Source: DAIOEK01 sp964648485 (GTDB lineage Bacteria; Chloroflexota; Anaerolineae; Anaerolineales; Anaerolineaceae). From it: 64,000 bases of DNA. A model generated the notes under the pieces. That model did no database searches. It had not been told where the DNA came from and saw nothing but the letters and a program-made list of their open reading frames with translations. Location: positions 46,500-110,499 of the forward strand of contig CAZYOF010000012.1 of assembly GCA_964648485.1 (NCBI GenBank), given 5' to 3'. Of this stretch, positions 32,646 to 41,450 are shown piece after piece (within the stretch, counting starts at the first letter, position 1; the number at the start of each line of letters is the position of its first letter). The position numbers and the translations under genes are program-made.

Positions 32646-34829
32646 TTACCCAAGATCGAACCTATCCAGATTCATAACCTTGTCCCATGCTTTGATAAAG
32701 TCATGAACGAATTTTTCTTTTGCATCATCACTGGCGTAAACTTCTGCCAGGGAGCGTAACTGTGAATTTGCTCCAAAGACCAAATCAACTCTGGAACCCG
32801 TCCACTTAAGATTGCCGGTTCCGCGGTCTCGTCCTTCATAAACATCTGCATCAGTTGATGTTGCTTTCCAGACAGTTCCCATATCGAGCAGATTGACAAA
32901 GAAATCATTCGTCAGAACCTCAGGTTGATTTGTGAAAACCCCATTCTGGCTTTTTCCAAAATTGACATTGAGTACCCGCAAGCCACCAATAAGTACTGTC
33001 ATCTCTGGGGCAGTAAGCGTTAATAACTGGGCTTTATCAATCAGCAACTCTTCTGCTGAAACAGTGAATTTTGTTTTCAGAAAATTCCTGAAGCCATCTG
33101 CTTTTGGTTCAAGTACATCAAAGGTGCTTACATCTGTTTGCTCCTGAGATGCATCCATCCGCCCCGGTGTGAATGGAACAGTTATATCAAAACCTGCTTT
33201 TTTAGCAGCTTGCTCAACACCCACGCAACCAGCCAGGACAATTAAATCTGCCAGTGATACTTTCTTTCCGTCAGTCTGGTCCTTATTGAAAGTAGTCTGA
33301 ATATTTTCAAGAGTGGACAGAACTTTTGATAGAAGTTGCGGTTGATTTACTTCCCAATCCTTTTGAGGTGACAGACGAATTCTGGCACCGTTAGCGCCAC
33401 CTCTTTTATCAGAACCTCGGAAGGTGGATGCTGAAGCCCATGCCACATATACCAATTCGGATATTGAAAGACCTGTAGCCAGGATTTTACTCTTGAGGGA
33501 AGTGATATCCTTTAAATCGATCAACTTATGGTCCACCTCAGGAATTGGATCTTGCCAGATGAGTTCTTCCGTTGGCACTTCTTGTCCTAAATACCTTGCC
33601 CGGGGACCCATATCCCGGTGCGTCAGTTTGAACCATGCCCGCGCAAAAGCATCAGCAAAAGCATGCGGATTTTCGTGGAAACGTCTGGCGATTGGTTCGT
33701 ATGTCGGATCAAATCTTAAGGAGAGATCTGCCGTTGTCATCATGGGAGCATGTTTTATAGTTGGATCGTGAGCATCCGGGATCATGTGTTCAGGCTTGAC
33801 ATCTTTTGCAACCCACTGATGCGCACCAGCTGGACTTTTTACTAATTCCCATTCATAAGTGAACAACATATTCAGGTAACCATTATCCCATTTTGTGGGA
33901 TGCGGCTTCCAGGCTCCCTCAATGCCACTGCTTGTAGTGTGTACGCCTTTACCTGTACCAAATTTATTCTTCCATCCAAGCCCTTGCTCCTCAAGCGGTG
34001 CAGCCTCAGGTTCGGGACCGACCATAGCTGGATCACCTGCGCCGTGTGCTTTTCCAAAAGTATGGCCTCCTGCAATCAGGGCAACGGTTTCTTCATCATT
34101 CATAGCCATTCTAGCAAAGGTCTCTCTAACATCCCTGCCTGAAGCAACCGGATCAGGATTGCCGTTGGGTCCTTCAGGATTCACATAGATTAGACCCATT
34201 TGTACCGCAGCGAGAGGATTCTCCAGATCCCGGTCACCGGAGTAGCGGTTATCACCCAGCCATTTGTCTTCAGAACCCCAATAAATATCTTTTTCAGGCT
34301 CCCAGATGTCTTCCCGACCACCGGCAAATCCAAATGTTTTGAACCCCATGGACTCAAGGGCGACATTACCAGCAAGGATCATTAAATCTGCCCATGATAT
34401 TTTTTTGCCATATTTCTTTTTGATGGGCCAGAGCAGACGTCTTGCCTTATCCAGATTTACATTGTCCGGCCAGCTATTTAATGGCGCAAAACGTTGACTA
34501 CCGTTTCCACCCCCGCCTCTACCGTCACCCATACGATAAGTACCTGCGCTATGCCATGCCATCCTGATGAACAACCCTCCGTAGTGACCCCAGTCTGCTG
34601 GCCACCATTCCTGGGAATCAGTCATCAATTCATGCAAGTCTTTTTTTACAGAAGCAAGATTAAGTTTCTTAAATTCCTCTCTGTAGTTAAAACTTTCATC
34701 CATTGGATTGGACTTGGTGGAGTGTTGATGCAAGATGTCAAGGTTTATTTGATTTGGCCACCAATCTTTGTTAGTTGTACCTTGGAGGGGGTTATGTTTA
34801 TGGACAGGACATTTACTTTCATCGCTCAT
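32646..34829 (-). CDS. katG: Catalase-peroxidase KatG
   Basis: A 727-residue bifunctional heme catalase-peroxidase of full length. The N-terminal catalytic half has the distal site FIRMAWHSAGTYR (Arg89, Trp92, His93) and the proximal heme ligand in LIAGGHTFGKAHGAG. Tyr of LIYVNPEGPNG is the partner of the Trp-Tyr-Met adduct. The C-terminal half is the degenerate heme-free duplicate (VAWASASTFRGSDKRGGANG). It detoxifies hydrogen peroxide in the cytosol. It is transcribed after the PerR-like regulator gene with a gap of 53 bases and no promoter seen between them, so peroxide-responsive coregulation is likely. In an otherwise anaerobic gene set it indicates defence against oxygen exposure. Confidence 0.97.
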   Translation of the reverse strand: MSDESKCPVHKHNPLQGTTNKDWWPNQINLDILHQHSTKSNPMDESFNYREEFKKLNLASVKKDLHELMTDSQEWWPADWGHYGGLFIRMAWHSAGTYRMGDGRGGGGNGSQRFAPLNSWPDNVNLDKARRLLWPIKKKYGKKISWADLMILAGNVALESMGFKTFGFAGGREDIWEPEKDIYWGSEDKWLGDNRYSGDRDLENPLAAVQMGLIYVNPEGPNGNPDPVASGRDVRETFARMAMNDEETVALIAGGHTFGKAHGAGDPAMVGPEPEAAPLEEQGLGWKNKFGTGKGVHTTSSGIEGAWKPHPTKWDNGYLNMLFTYEWELVKSPAGAHQWVAKDVKPEHMIPDAHDPTIKHAPMMTTADLSLRFDPTYEPIARRFHENPHAFADAFARAWFKLTHRDMGPRARYLGQEVPTEELIWQDPIPEVDHKLIDLKDITSLKSKILATGLSISELVYVAWASASTFRGSDKRGGANGARIRLSPQKDWEVNQPQLLSKVLSTLENIQTTFNKDQTDGKKVSLADLIVLAGCVGVEQAAKKAGFDITVPFTPGRMDASQEQTDVSTFDVLEPKADGFRNFLKTKFTVSAEELLIDKAQLLTLTAPEMTVLIGGLRVLNVNFGKSQNGVFTNQPEVLTNDFFVNLLDMGTVWKATSTDADVYEGRDRGTGNLKWTGSRVDLVFGANSQLRSLAEVYASDDAKEKFVHDFIKAWDKVMNLDRFDLG

Positions 34830-34882
34830 TTTGTGTTTTCCTTTCTAACTGTAAAATTTCTGATCTTTAACTTTCCATTATT

Positions 34883-35344
34883 TTAGCTATCCACAATTTC
34901 TCTTGTGGTTCTATACTTGTTGCACGATGGGCATATCCCATACATGGTGATTTGGGGGCGTAATACCGTATATCCGGTTCCTCGTTCAAGCAATCGGATT
35001 GATTCCACATCCAGATTTACTTCTGCATCAATAATTTGGTTGCAATGAATACAAATTAAATGGGGGTGTGGTTCTGGACGATTTCCATCATAATGGCTAT
35101 CACCATGTAAATCGATCTCAAATACCTGATTCATCTCCTTCAGTAATGTGAGAGTTTTATATACTGTTGCATGGCTCATCGTAGGGAATTTTTCCTGTAT
35201 TTTCTCGAAAAGCCGGCCGGCACTGGGATGTCCTTCACTAGCAGCTATCAAGCGAATTAATTCGATTCGTTGAGGAGTAAGTCTAAAATTCCGCTTTTTG
35301 AGCGATGTAATTAATTGGGAAAATCGGTCGTTAGTTGAATTCAT
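34883..35344 (-). CDS. perR: Fur-family regulator, PerR-like
   Basis: A 153-residue Fur-family protein: winged helix (LTPQRIELIRLIAASEGHPS, MSHATVYKTLTLLKEM), regulatory metal region DSHYDGNRPEPHPHLICIHC, and structural zinc cysteines in CIHC and CPSC. The aspartate in YDGN matches the Asp that distinguishes PerR (peroxide sensing by metal-catalysed histidine oxidation) from Fur, where a glutamate is usual. The neighbour katG fits this. The assignment rests on an eye alignment. An AT-rich imperfect inverted repeat lies just upstream. Confidence 0.88.
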   Translation of the reverse strand: MNSTNDRFSQLITSLKKRNFRLTPQRIELIRLIAASEGHPSAGRLFEKIQEKFPTMSHATVYKTLTLLKEMNQVFEIDLHGDSHYDGNRPEPHPHLICIHCNQIIDAEVNLDVESIRLLERGTGYTVLRPQITMYGICPSCNKYRTTREIVDS

Positions 35345-35368
35345 TTTCTTATAAAAGAGAATATATCT

Positions 35369-35391
35369 TTATAAATAATAGTTATCTATAA
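35369..35391 (-). promoter_or_regulatory. Possible PerR-box-like inverted repeat
   Basis: TTATA (35369-35373) and TATAA (35387-35391) frame an AT-rich stretch 25 bases upstream of the perR start. The match to the PerR box is poor in the middle, so this is only a candidate for autoregulation of perR-katG. Confidence 0.3.
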
Positions 35392-35606
35392 TGTAACAAT
35401 TTCTTATCCATATTCGAAAAATTTGTATAGCGTTTATTGAGCTACTTGTAAAATTCACTGGTTCCAGGTAATATGCATGGTCCTAAAAAACAGTACCTTC
35501 TTCTGTTGCATTTTCGTTATATTTCCGAATTTATACAACAAATAGTATTTCTATAGTTGTTAGTGAAGAAATATCGTCGATAACCTTCCCCCCTTGCAGT
35601 AAAACA

Positions 35607-35638
35607 AAACAAGGCTGTCGGATTACACAACCTTGTTT
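35607..35638 (-). terminator. Terminator of the coiled-coil gene cluster
   Basis: Inverted repeat of about 12 bases with one mismatch (AAACAAGGCTGT and ACAACCTTGTTT regions). On the minus strand the stem runs into TTTTGTTTTA. Confidence 0.75.
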
Positions 35639-35662
35639 TCTGTATCTGTGATTATGCTTAGA

Positions 35663-36364
35663 TCAATACAAAAGAGTCTCGACGTTTAACAAATTCTTAC
35701 TTAATAATCCTAAGTCTGCTTTCGCTGTCTCAATATCTGTTTCCATACCTGTGAGAATTATGTTTAAACGGGATGTCATGTTTTCAGATAAGGCAGAATC
35801 CATTGTTGCCACTAATGGTTTCAGATTCTCGAGCTTATTCATAGTATCCGATAAAGCTACTTTTGCACCAGATACATCACCTGTACTTAGTGCAATGTGT
35901 GCGGATTGAATTTCACGAATGGTTGTGAGCAATTTTATATGAGTAGCAGCTTTTTCCAGATCCTTCTCAAAACCTGCAATATTGGTCTCAAGGTTGGCAA
36001 TTTTACTGGAATTTTCACCTAGCTGGTCATTTGCCTTGAGAAATTGGCCTTGAAGGTCAGCCATCTGCTCATTTGCTTTCTGCAGCTCATCATTCTTCTG
36101 TGTGATTGTTGCTTCAAGCGATTTCTTCATTGGTTGGTATCGAGCAAAATGATCTGTAAGGAATCCGGCAAAAAAGAGAACCAGGGCAACACCAAAACCA
36201 ATCAGACCTAACCTTAGCCATTTAGGTAAACCTTCCTGATTATTTTCAGATGGTTTGCTTGATGGAAAAATTTCGGGTCTGACTGAATGAGTCTGGTCAA
36301 CTCCTGGTATTGTTTGTGAGGTGGGTTTCTCGGATGAAAAAGGCGGTTTTTGTTCGTTATCCAT
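35663..36364 (-). CDS. Single-pass membrane coiled-coil protein
   Basis: A 233-residue protein. The N-terminal 45 residues are polar and Pro/Ser-rich, a single membrane helix follows (LGLIGFGVALVLFFAGFLTD, about 52-72), and then a coiled coil (about 80-140: ATITQKNDELQKANEQMADL). The rest is a helical C-terminal domain with TGDVSGAKVALSDTMNKLEN and ETDIETAKADLGLLSKNLLN, which looks like the helical repeats of HemX/TPR-like domains. It is the last gene of a three-gene set of similar proteins, 18 bases after the preceding one. Function unknown; a scaffold or envelope role is inferred from layout only. Confidence 0.72.
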   Translation of the reverse strand: MDNEQKPPFSSEKPTSQTIPGVDQTHSVRPEIFPSSKPSENNQEGLPKWLRLGLIGFGVALVLFFAGFLTDHFARYQPMKKSLEATITQKNDELQKANEQMADLQGQFLKANDQLGENSSKIANLETNIAGFEKDLEKAATHIKLLTTIREIQSAHIALSTGDVSGAKVALSDTMNKLENLKPLVATMDSALSENMTSRLNIILTGMETDIETAKADLGLLSKNLLNVETLLY

Positions 36365-36381
36365 CTTTGTTTCTCCTGTTT

Positions 36382-37221
36382 TTAGGGTGTGGGAGTTTGC
36401 GTTATTTCAGCAGTTCCTACAGGTGTAATTTCAAAAATATTACTGGGTTGTAAGGTTGATTCAATAGTCGACTCCGGGGTCGGAGGGGGAATAACTATAT
36501 TTACTGGATTTATTGGAGAAAATCCACCTATCAACAACTGCCATGCTGCTTCAATATCATCCACAGCCACAATAGGATAGTCTGGTAAATTTGTAATAGC
36601 CATTTCAAGACGTTTTTGCACACTTTGCAGTTCTTGCGTGTTTTCAACATTCAGGTCAGCAAGTAGTGCATACGCGGATCTCAGATCATCTCGAGCCAGG
36701 CCATAGTTATTCTGAACGAGATAGATATAAGCTCGTGAGAGAAGCTCGACAGAACGTGATATAGTCACCTGTTGATCAAGCTCATCCAATAATTTGTCCT
36801 GGTCTTGATCAGATTTTTGTATTACATCCAGTCTGGTCTGTATGCCTTCAAGTTGTTTGATCATCTCCGATTGGCGTTCAATCGATTTTTCCAGAGCATC
36901 GACCTGACCTTTCATTTCTGCAATGGATGAAGAATTTGAGGTTTGACTATTTTCAAGCTCAGCCATTCTGGTTTTCAGATCATTTATTTGTAAATTTAAC
37001 TGTTTGACCTCATTATTTTGTTTCTTTTCAACATCTTGAAGGCGTGCAGAATTTGTTTCAACAGGGAGGATAAATTTTTGGTAGATCCACGGTGTGCCAT
37101 AATAGATGGCAGCTGCGATTCCAGCGACAATGATAAAAATGAGAAAAGCACGAAACAGATTAGATAAAGCCTTGCTCATGCGGGATGAAAAAGAGGTGTT
37201 CTTGTCAATATTATTGTTCAT
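36382..37221 (-). CDS. Single-pass membrane coiled-coil protein, HemX-like layout
   Basis: A 279-residue protein with a short N-terminal cytoplasmic part, a membrane helix (LFRAFLIFIIVAGIAAAIYY, about 22-42), a coiled coil (about 60-150), and a helical domain containing LLSRAYIYLVQNNYGLARDD and DYPIVAVDDIEAAWQLLIGG. The C-terminus is a Thr/Pro-rich tail. The layout (membrane helix, coiled coil, TPR-like helices) resembles the HemX/uroporphyrinogen methyltransferase-like domain, though no catalytic features are present. It overlaps the upstream HhH protein gene by 4 bases, so coupled translation is likely. Confidence 0.72.
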   Translation of the reverse strand: MNNNIDKNTSFSSRMSKALSNLFRAFLIFIIVAGIAAAIYYGTPWIYQKFILPVETNSARLQDVEKKQNNEVKQLNLQINDLKTRMAELENSQTSNSSSIAEMKGQVDALEKSIERQSEMIKQLEGIQTRLDVIQKSDQDQDKLLDELDQQVTISRSVELLSRAYIYLVQNNYGLARDDLRSAYALLADLNVENTQELQSVQKRLEMAITNLPDYPIVAVDDIEAAWQLLIGGFSPINPVNIVIPPPTPESTIESTLQPSNIFEITPVGTAEITQTPTP

Positions 37222-38186
37222 TGAATTTCTCCCTGTGATGCGAACAATCCACCGAGCAGGTTATGCAAATCTTTTAGAAATGTCTCAATCCGTGCTGTTT
37301 TTTGTTCCTGTTCAGATACCTGGTTTGATAAATTAGCAACCGTATCATACATTGAATCAACCTTTGTTTTCGCGTTTTCAACATCTAAAATTATTTGCAG
37401 TTGTGCCTTTTCTAAAGCAACGGTTCTTTCACCAAATCCTTCTAGGGTTACCAGTCTGGAACGGATTGTGCCTAAATCCTGCTGTAATTCCGATGTCTGT
37501 TCTTGAAGGAGAGTTGTCTGTCTGTTCAAGGTATTGTATTGTGATCCAGTTGCATATTTAAGACTTCCGTTAATAACTAATAGAATCAAAAGCATCAGTA
37601 CAATAGTGAGTAATCCTGTTGTAATATTGCTTATTAATATTGTCCAAAACAATCCACGAGATTTTGCTGATTCTTCAAATTTCTCTGGTATCTCGCTCAG
37701 ACTCTCTCTCACTTCTTGTTTTTTCTCGTTAAATGTTTCACCTAATTCAGAAATTCCTTCTTCCAGATTTTCTCGAATATCTTTAGTTTTCGTACTCAGT
37801 TTTGTTAGACTTTCTGTGAAGTTTTCACGAATATTTTGACTTTTCTCTCCAAGCGATTCTTTAAATTCAGAGTGATCTCCAGATTGTATTTCTGAAGAAT
37901 CATGAGTAGGTCCATCACCACGGGTGCCTACGTCTCCAATATTGGATTGGCTTCCTGTGTTATTTAAGCCTTGCATTTGTTCATGGTTTTTGTCCAAACT
38001 TGTTAATTCCAAGAGCTTGCTGACCTGATACTCTCCAATGCCTTTGATTGAATTAAGATCATAAATATTCGTATAAGGTCTCTTATTCACTATTCTTTCA
38101 GCGAGGGCAGGTCCAATACCAGGGAGTCTGGTTAGTTCTACTCTGGATGCTTGATTCAAGATTTTGATTAATTCATTTTGGTCCAT
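37218..38186 (-). CDS. Helix-hairpin-helix protein with membrane helix and coiled coils
   Basis: A 322-residue protein. The N-terminal 60 residues hold two helix-hairpin-helix motifs of the ComEA type (LTRLPGIGPALAERIVNKRP and NSIKGIGEYQVSKLLEL), normally a DNA-binding module. A long polar, heptad-patterned stretch with ENLEEGISELGETFNEKKQE follows, then one membrane segment (about 190-215, TTGLLTIVLMLLILLVINGS) and a C-terminal coiled coil. No N-terminal signal is present, so the HhH part should face the cytosol. It is the first gene of a set of three coiled-coil membrane proteins. Function unknown; a membrane-nucleoid link is one idea. Confidence 0.74.
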   Translation of the reverse strand: MDQNELIKILNQASRVELTRLPGIGPALAERIVNKRPYTNIYDLNSIKGIGEYQVSKLLELTSLDKNHEQMQGLNNTGSQSNIGDVGTRGDGPTHDSSEIQSGDHSEFKESLGEKSQNIRENFTESLTKLSTKTKDIRENLEEGISELGETFNEKKQEVRESLSEIPEKFEESAKSRGLFWTILISNITTGLLTIVLMLLILLVINGSLKYATGSQYNTLNRQTTLLQEQTSELQQDLGTIRSRLVTLEGFGERTVALEKAQLQIILDVENAKTKVDSMYDTVANLSNQVSEQEQKTARIETFLKDLHNLLGGLFASQGEIQ

Positions 38187-38321
38187 GCTGACTCCAGATA
38201 AGAAACAAATTGTTAACTAATCCTCATTGTACAATAAATCTTTTACTACAATCAATTTACGTAAAAATTACACTATTGATGCATACCGCGATTAGAAAAA
38301 AATGTTTTCTAGAATCATATA

Positions 38322-38351
38322 AAAAACAGGCTCTTCTATGAGCCTGTTTTT
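38322..38351 (-). terminator. Terminator downstream of tRNA-Ser
   Basis: Perfect stem AAAAACAGGCTC / GAGCCTGTTTTT with loop TTCTAT; on the minus strand it ends the tRNA-Ser transcript. It is nearly symmetrical and may work on both strands. Confidence 0.88.
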
Positions 38352-38354
38352 CAG

Positions 38355-38441
38355 CGGAGAGGGTGGGATTCGAACCCACGATACCTTGCGGTATACCCGC
38401 TTTCCAAGCGAGCGCACTAGGCCAGACTATGCGACCTCTCC
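38355..38441 (-). tRNA. tRNA-Ser (anticodon GGA)
   Basis: An 87-base class II tRNA. On the minus strand the acceptor GGAGAGG pairs with CCTCTCC, the discriminator base is G, the anticodon loop CTTGGAAAG gives GGA, and there is a long variable arm (GTATACCGCAAGGTAT) and T loop GTTCGAATC. CCA is not encoded. Confidence 0.96.
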
Positions 38442-38459
38442 TCTCTGTTTGCGCGGGGT

Positions 38460-38468
38460 ATTATACCA
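38460..38468 (-). promoter_or_regulatory. Extended -10 promoter of tRNA-Ser
   Basis: On the minus strand TGGTATAAT (38468-38460) is an extended -10 element ending 18 bases before the mature tRNA 5' end. The -35 hexamer is weak. Confidence 0.65.
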
Positions 38469-38489
38469 TAACCTTTAGATTATTTGATG

Positions 38490-39563
38490 TTAATTGTCAG
38501 GGAAATCACCCAGGTCATTCTTGAAATCCTGAATTGCATCAATAGGTGTCGGATCTATCTCGTAACCCATTGCAAGGTAGTATGCTGTAAAATCTCCAAA
38601 ACTTAATCCATTCCACATTACTTCGATGAGTGTATCTCCACGCACAACGAGAAAATCAGTCATAAATCCCTGAACCATCATCAAATTCTGGAATAACTCG
38701 CTACGACGAAAATTTCGCTTATGATCGAGTTTTGATCTCAGAAATAGAGCAAAGGTATCGCAAATCGGGCGATCAGGGTGCTGGGTTCCGGCAATACTAT
38801 TATGACATGCTTCAGGTAAGATATCATAGCATGCCCATGTTTTTGCCAGTTCATTTAATTGACCTTTCCACCTGCGGGCAATTGGTGAAAGGATATTTTC
38901 ACCAAAAATGATGACAGACCTTCCTAGAAGTTGTCCGGCAAGCCGTTTAGCAGGATTACCTGAAACTGGTACATCGGGTGTGATATATCCAAGTTGATAT
39001 CTCATGGCGATAATTGCTTTTTCGATATCAGATGTTGGATTAGGAATCAGTCCTAGTCGATAAAAAATCGCAGCAAGATATGTAAATGAGAAACCAACAG
39101 CTGCTCTTGGTTGTCCTTTATGAGAAAAATGCAGCACATACTGATTTTCACTTTCAAGATACTTGGATAGCTTCCCTCCGGTGGTGATTGCGATAACCCG
39201 GCATCCGATTTTTCGGGCTTGTTTGACAGCTGATAATGTTTCTTCAGTACCCCCGGAATGTGAGGATGCAATAATAAGTGTTTTATCTGGATCTACCCAA
39301 GCAGGGAGATCATATTCACGAGATACCTGTATGGGAATCGGACAGATAGTTTGTACATAAGCAACAAATAAATCACCGGCAATAGCGGATCCACCCATTC
39401 CGCAAATTAGAATGGATTGGAGATTGTCAAATGAAGGAAGATGTTCAGTTAGTATCAGTGCCTCACGCCATCCTTTTTCCATTTGATCGGGCAAACCTAT
39501 TAATTCTGCGAGCATGTTGGATTTATCAATAGTAGAAAATTGAGAAAAGTCATCCAGATTCAT
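38490..39563 (-). CDS. SIS-domain phosphoglucose/phosphomannose isomerase
   Basis: The start at 39563 has AGAGGAAA upstream on the minus strand. The 357-residue protein contains two SIS subdomains: ILICGMGGSAIAGDLFVAYV and IASSHSGGTEETLSAVKQAR near residues 55-125, then ENILSPIARRWKGQLNELAK and the catalytic glutamate/histidine region ILPEACHNSI. This matches the archaeal-type bifunctional PGI/PMI family that interconverts fructose 6-phosphate with glucose or mannose 6-phosphate. Such enzymes often replace classical Pgi in Chloroflexota. rsmI ends 2 bases upstream. Confidence 0.9.
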   Translation of the reverse strand: MNLDDFSQFSTIDKSNMLAELIGLPDQMEKGWREALILTEHLPSFDNLQSILICGMGGSAIAGDLFVAYVQTICPIPIQVSREYDLPAWVDPDKTLIIASSHSGGTEETLSAVKQARKIGCRVIAITTGGKLSKYLESENQYVLHFSHKGQPRAAVGFSFTYLAAIFYRLGLIPNPTSDIEKAIIAMRYQLGYITPDVPVSGNPAKRLAGQLLGRSVIIFGENILSPIARRWKGQLNELAKTWACYDILPEACHNSIAGTQHPDRPICDTFALFLRSKLDHKRNFRRSELFQNLMMVQGFMTDFLVVRGDTLIEVMWNGLSFGDFTAYYLAMGYEIDPTPIDAIQDFKNDLGDFPDN

Positions 39564-39564
39564 G

Positions 39565-40392
39565 TTATTTCCTCTTTTTATGGTCTTCAATCCGTCGGTA
39601 AATTTCTTTTTTTGCTATTCCGCTTTCGTTGGATATTCTTGTGGCTAATGTTGTACTTTTTATGTTGTCAGCTAATCCAGACGCGATTGCTTGATCAATT
39701 CTTTCATCATCCCAACATGGAATATCTGTATTGCCAGCGATAACTAGAACAAATTCGCCTAATGGTGTGTTCGTTGAAAAATACTGCATTGCATTAAAAA
39801 TATTATCTCTGATTATCTCTTCGTGTAGTTTGGTTAATTCCCTGCATACAGTGATGTTTCTATTCCCAAAAATGGAATAAATATCCTGAAGATCATCAAT
39901 TAAGCGATGCGGAGTGCTAAATATGATAAGAGTCGAAGAATTATCAGCTTTACTTTTAAGAAAAGCGATCTTTTCCCCCTTTTTATGGGGGAGGTATCCT
40001 AAATATGTAAATTCATCGACGGATAAACCGGACACACAAAGAGCCGTTATCGGGGTAGAGGGACCTGGGATAGGTACAACTGAATAACCTGCTTCGATAG
40101 CTGCTTTTACAATTAAAAAACCCGGATCATTGATTAATGGTGTACCCGCATCAGAAACGATAGCAACATCCTGCGTCTCTAAGAGATCAAGGATTTTCTT
40201 AGCTGCCATTTTTTCATTGGCATTATGATGACTGATCAGCCGGGTATGGATATCGTAATGACTGAGCAAGCCCCTTGTTACTCTTGTATCTTCAGCAGCA
40301 ATGACACTTACTTCTCTTAATATCCGTAATGCACGAAGTGTGATATCTTCCAGGTTCCCTATAGGCGTTGCAACAATATACAAAACCCCCAT
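39565..40392 (-). CDS. rsmI: 16S rRNA 2'-O-methyltransferase RsmI (C1402)
   Basis: A 275-residue tetrapyrrole-methylase-fold enzyme: LYIVATPIGNLEDITLRALR, AAEDTRVTRGLL, AIVSDAGTPLINDPG, VPIPGPSTPITALCVSGLS and FLPHKKGEK-type stretch (YLGYLPHKKGEK). All are diagnostic for RsmI/YraL. It methylates ribose of C1402 in 16S rRNA with SAM. The C-terminus has the small helical domain (LATRISNESGIAKKEIYRRI). Its first codon overlaps the stop region of the lipoprotein gene upstream by one base. Confidence 0.96.
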   Translation of the reverse strand: MGVLYIVATPIGNLEDITLRALRILREVSVIAAEDTRVTRGLLSHYDIHTRLISHHNANEKMAAKKILDLLETQDVAIVSDAGTPLINDPGFLIVKAAIEAGYSVVPIPGPSTPITALCVSGLSVDEFTYLGYLPHKKGEKIAFLKSKADNSSTLIIFSTPHRLIDDLQDIYSIFGNRNITVCRELTKLHEEIIRDNIFNAMQYFSTNTPLGEFVLVIAGNTDIPCWDDERIDQAIASGLADNIKSTTLATRISNESGIAKKEIYRRIEDHKKRK

Positions 40393-41399
40393 TAATTACT
40401 ACCCCAGGTTTGGATATCTAATACCAGACTTTCATCTATTACAAAATTTAGAATCCGGACAATACTAATCTGTCCACGGCTATTTTTATAGCAAAAATAG
40501 CCATAAAGTGCATCGGTATTCATACTTGTACTATTTTGAGAATATGTTTGTGTTTTGCATGTTGCATAATCAAATCTGGTCGGATAGATAGCTGATATAC
40601 CTGCACCTGATCCAGGAACGATTTGTGAACCATTAAAAATCAGATCCTGTATGGAAGAATTTAGATTCCCATTTGACATGTCCACAGCCTGATCTTTATT
40701 GAGGTTGGTTACTCCACTATATATCATGCTTGGCTGCAGGGGGGTAGCAGATGGTTGTATAGTTGGAGTGCCCTTGGGTTGGACAAGAATTCTAACCCAA
40801 AAAGGAGATTTCCCTGTTGGACCTATTCCAAAATAAACTCCTGATTCATTCTGAATCATCCAATTGGATTGTTTTATTCCGGTCTCTTTTGGAGCGGTGA
40901 AATCAATATTGATATCTATCGTTTCGCCAGGTGATACACTGTCGGGTAAAGAATAAGATTGTTCTGCTCCCATCTTATCACCTGATACCCAGACAATCCG
41001 GTAATTCTTTGTCCAAGTACAGGCACCGCCATTCTGTAACCGCCAGGTTTTTGTGAATTCCGTTTCTGATGTTATGACGCTATCATCAGGAATGGTTACA
41101 TCTAATGGGCTGCCTGGATTAACCCTATCGCAAATTTCTGTAGGGATAATGGGAATAACAGGATTGGATGGATTCGGAGCAATCGTTGGGATTGGGGTCC
41201 CGGTGATTGCAGGAGCTGTTGAAGTAGTCTCAATAGTAGCATCAGGTTTCGCGGTCTGTTCTGCTGCTAGAGTGGACATTTGAGCGATAATCGTTTCATA
41301 AGCTTGTGTGATATTTGGAGTAGGTGTGATCTCTATACGCCAAGGAAAATTGCACCCGCTTATGAGAAACGCAAAAATTAAGATGAAAATTTTTTTCAT
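40392..41399 (-). CDS. Lipoprotein with NBR1-Ig-like domain
   Basis: The start at 41399 gives the signal peptide MKKIFILIFAFLISGC with lipid-attached Cys16. A Thr/Pro linker follows, and then an NBR1-type Ig-like domain at about 105-210: VITSETEFTKTWRLQNGGAC, TWTKNYRIVWVSGDKM, VSPGETIDINIDFTAP, and SNWMIQNESGVYFG. This domain is common in multi-copy extracellular lipoproteins of Anaerolineae. The C-terminal 100 residues are a further domain with two cysteines and no family I can name. Function is unknown; probably displayed on the cell surface. Confidence 0.85.
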   Translation of the reverse strand: MKKIFILIFAFLISGCNFPWRIEITPTPNITQAYETIIAQMSTLAAEQTAKPDATIETTSTAPAITGTPIPTIAPNPSNPVIPIIPTEICDRVNPGSPLDVTIPDDSVITSETEFTKTWRLQNGGACTWTKNYRIVWVSGDKMGAEQSYSLPDSVSPGETIDINIDFTAPKETGIKQSNWMIQNESGVYFGIGPTGKSPFWVRILVQPKGTPTIQPSATPLQPSMIYSGVTNLNKDQAVDMSNGNLNSSIQDLIFNGSQIVPGSGAGISAIYPTRFDYATCKTQTYSQNSTSMNTDALYGYFCYKNSRGQISIVRILNFVIDESLVLDIQTWGSN

Positions 41400-41450
41400 G
41401 GCTATCAAAATAATTCTACCCTAAAAATTGAAGCATTATAATTGCTCTGA

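Larger units (their letters stand above)
35345..35662. other. AT-rich intergenic region between perR and the coiled-coil cluster
   Basis: About 318 bases with no ORF that has a ribosome binding site. It holds the perR upstream region (possible PerR box) and, near its right end, the terminator of the coiled-coil gene cluster. The part between about 35400 and 35600 shows nothing I can name. Confidence 0.6.

Noticed and set aside
34494..34886. A 130-codon plus-strand frame over the katG start region
   Set aside because: It is antisense to the katG 5' end and the following gap; no domain and no ribosome binding site.
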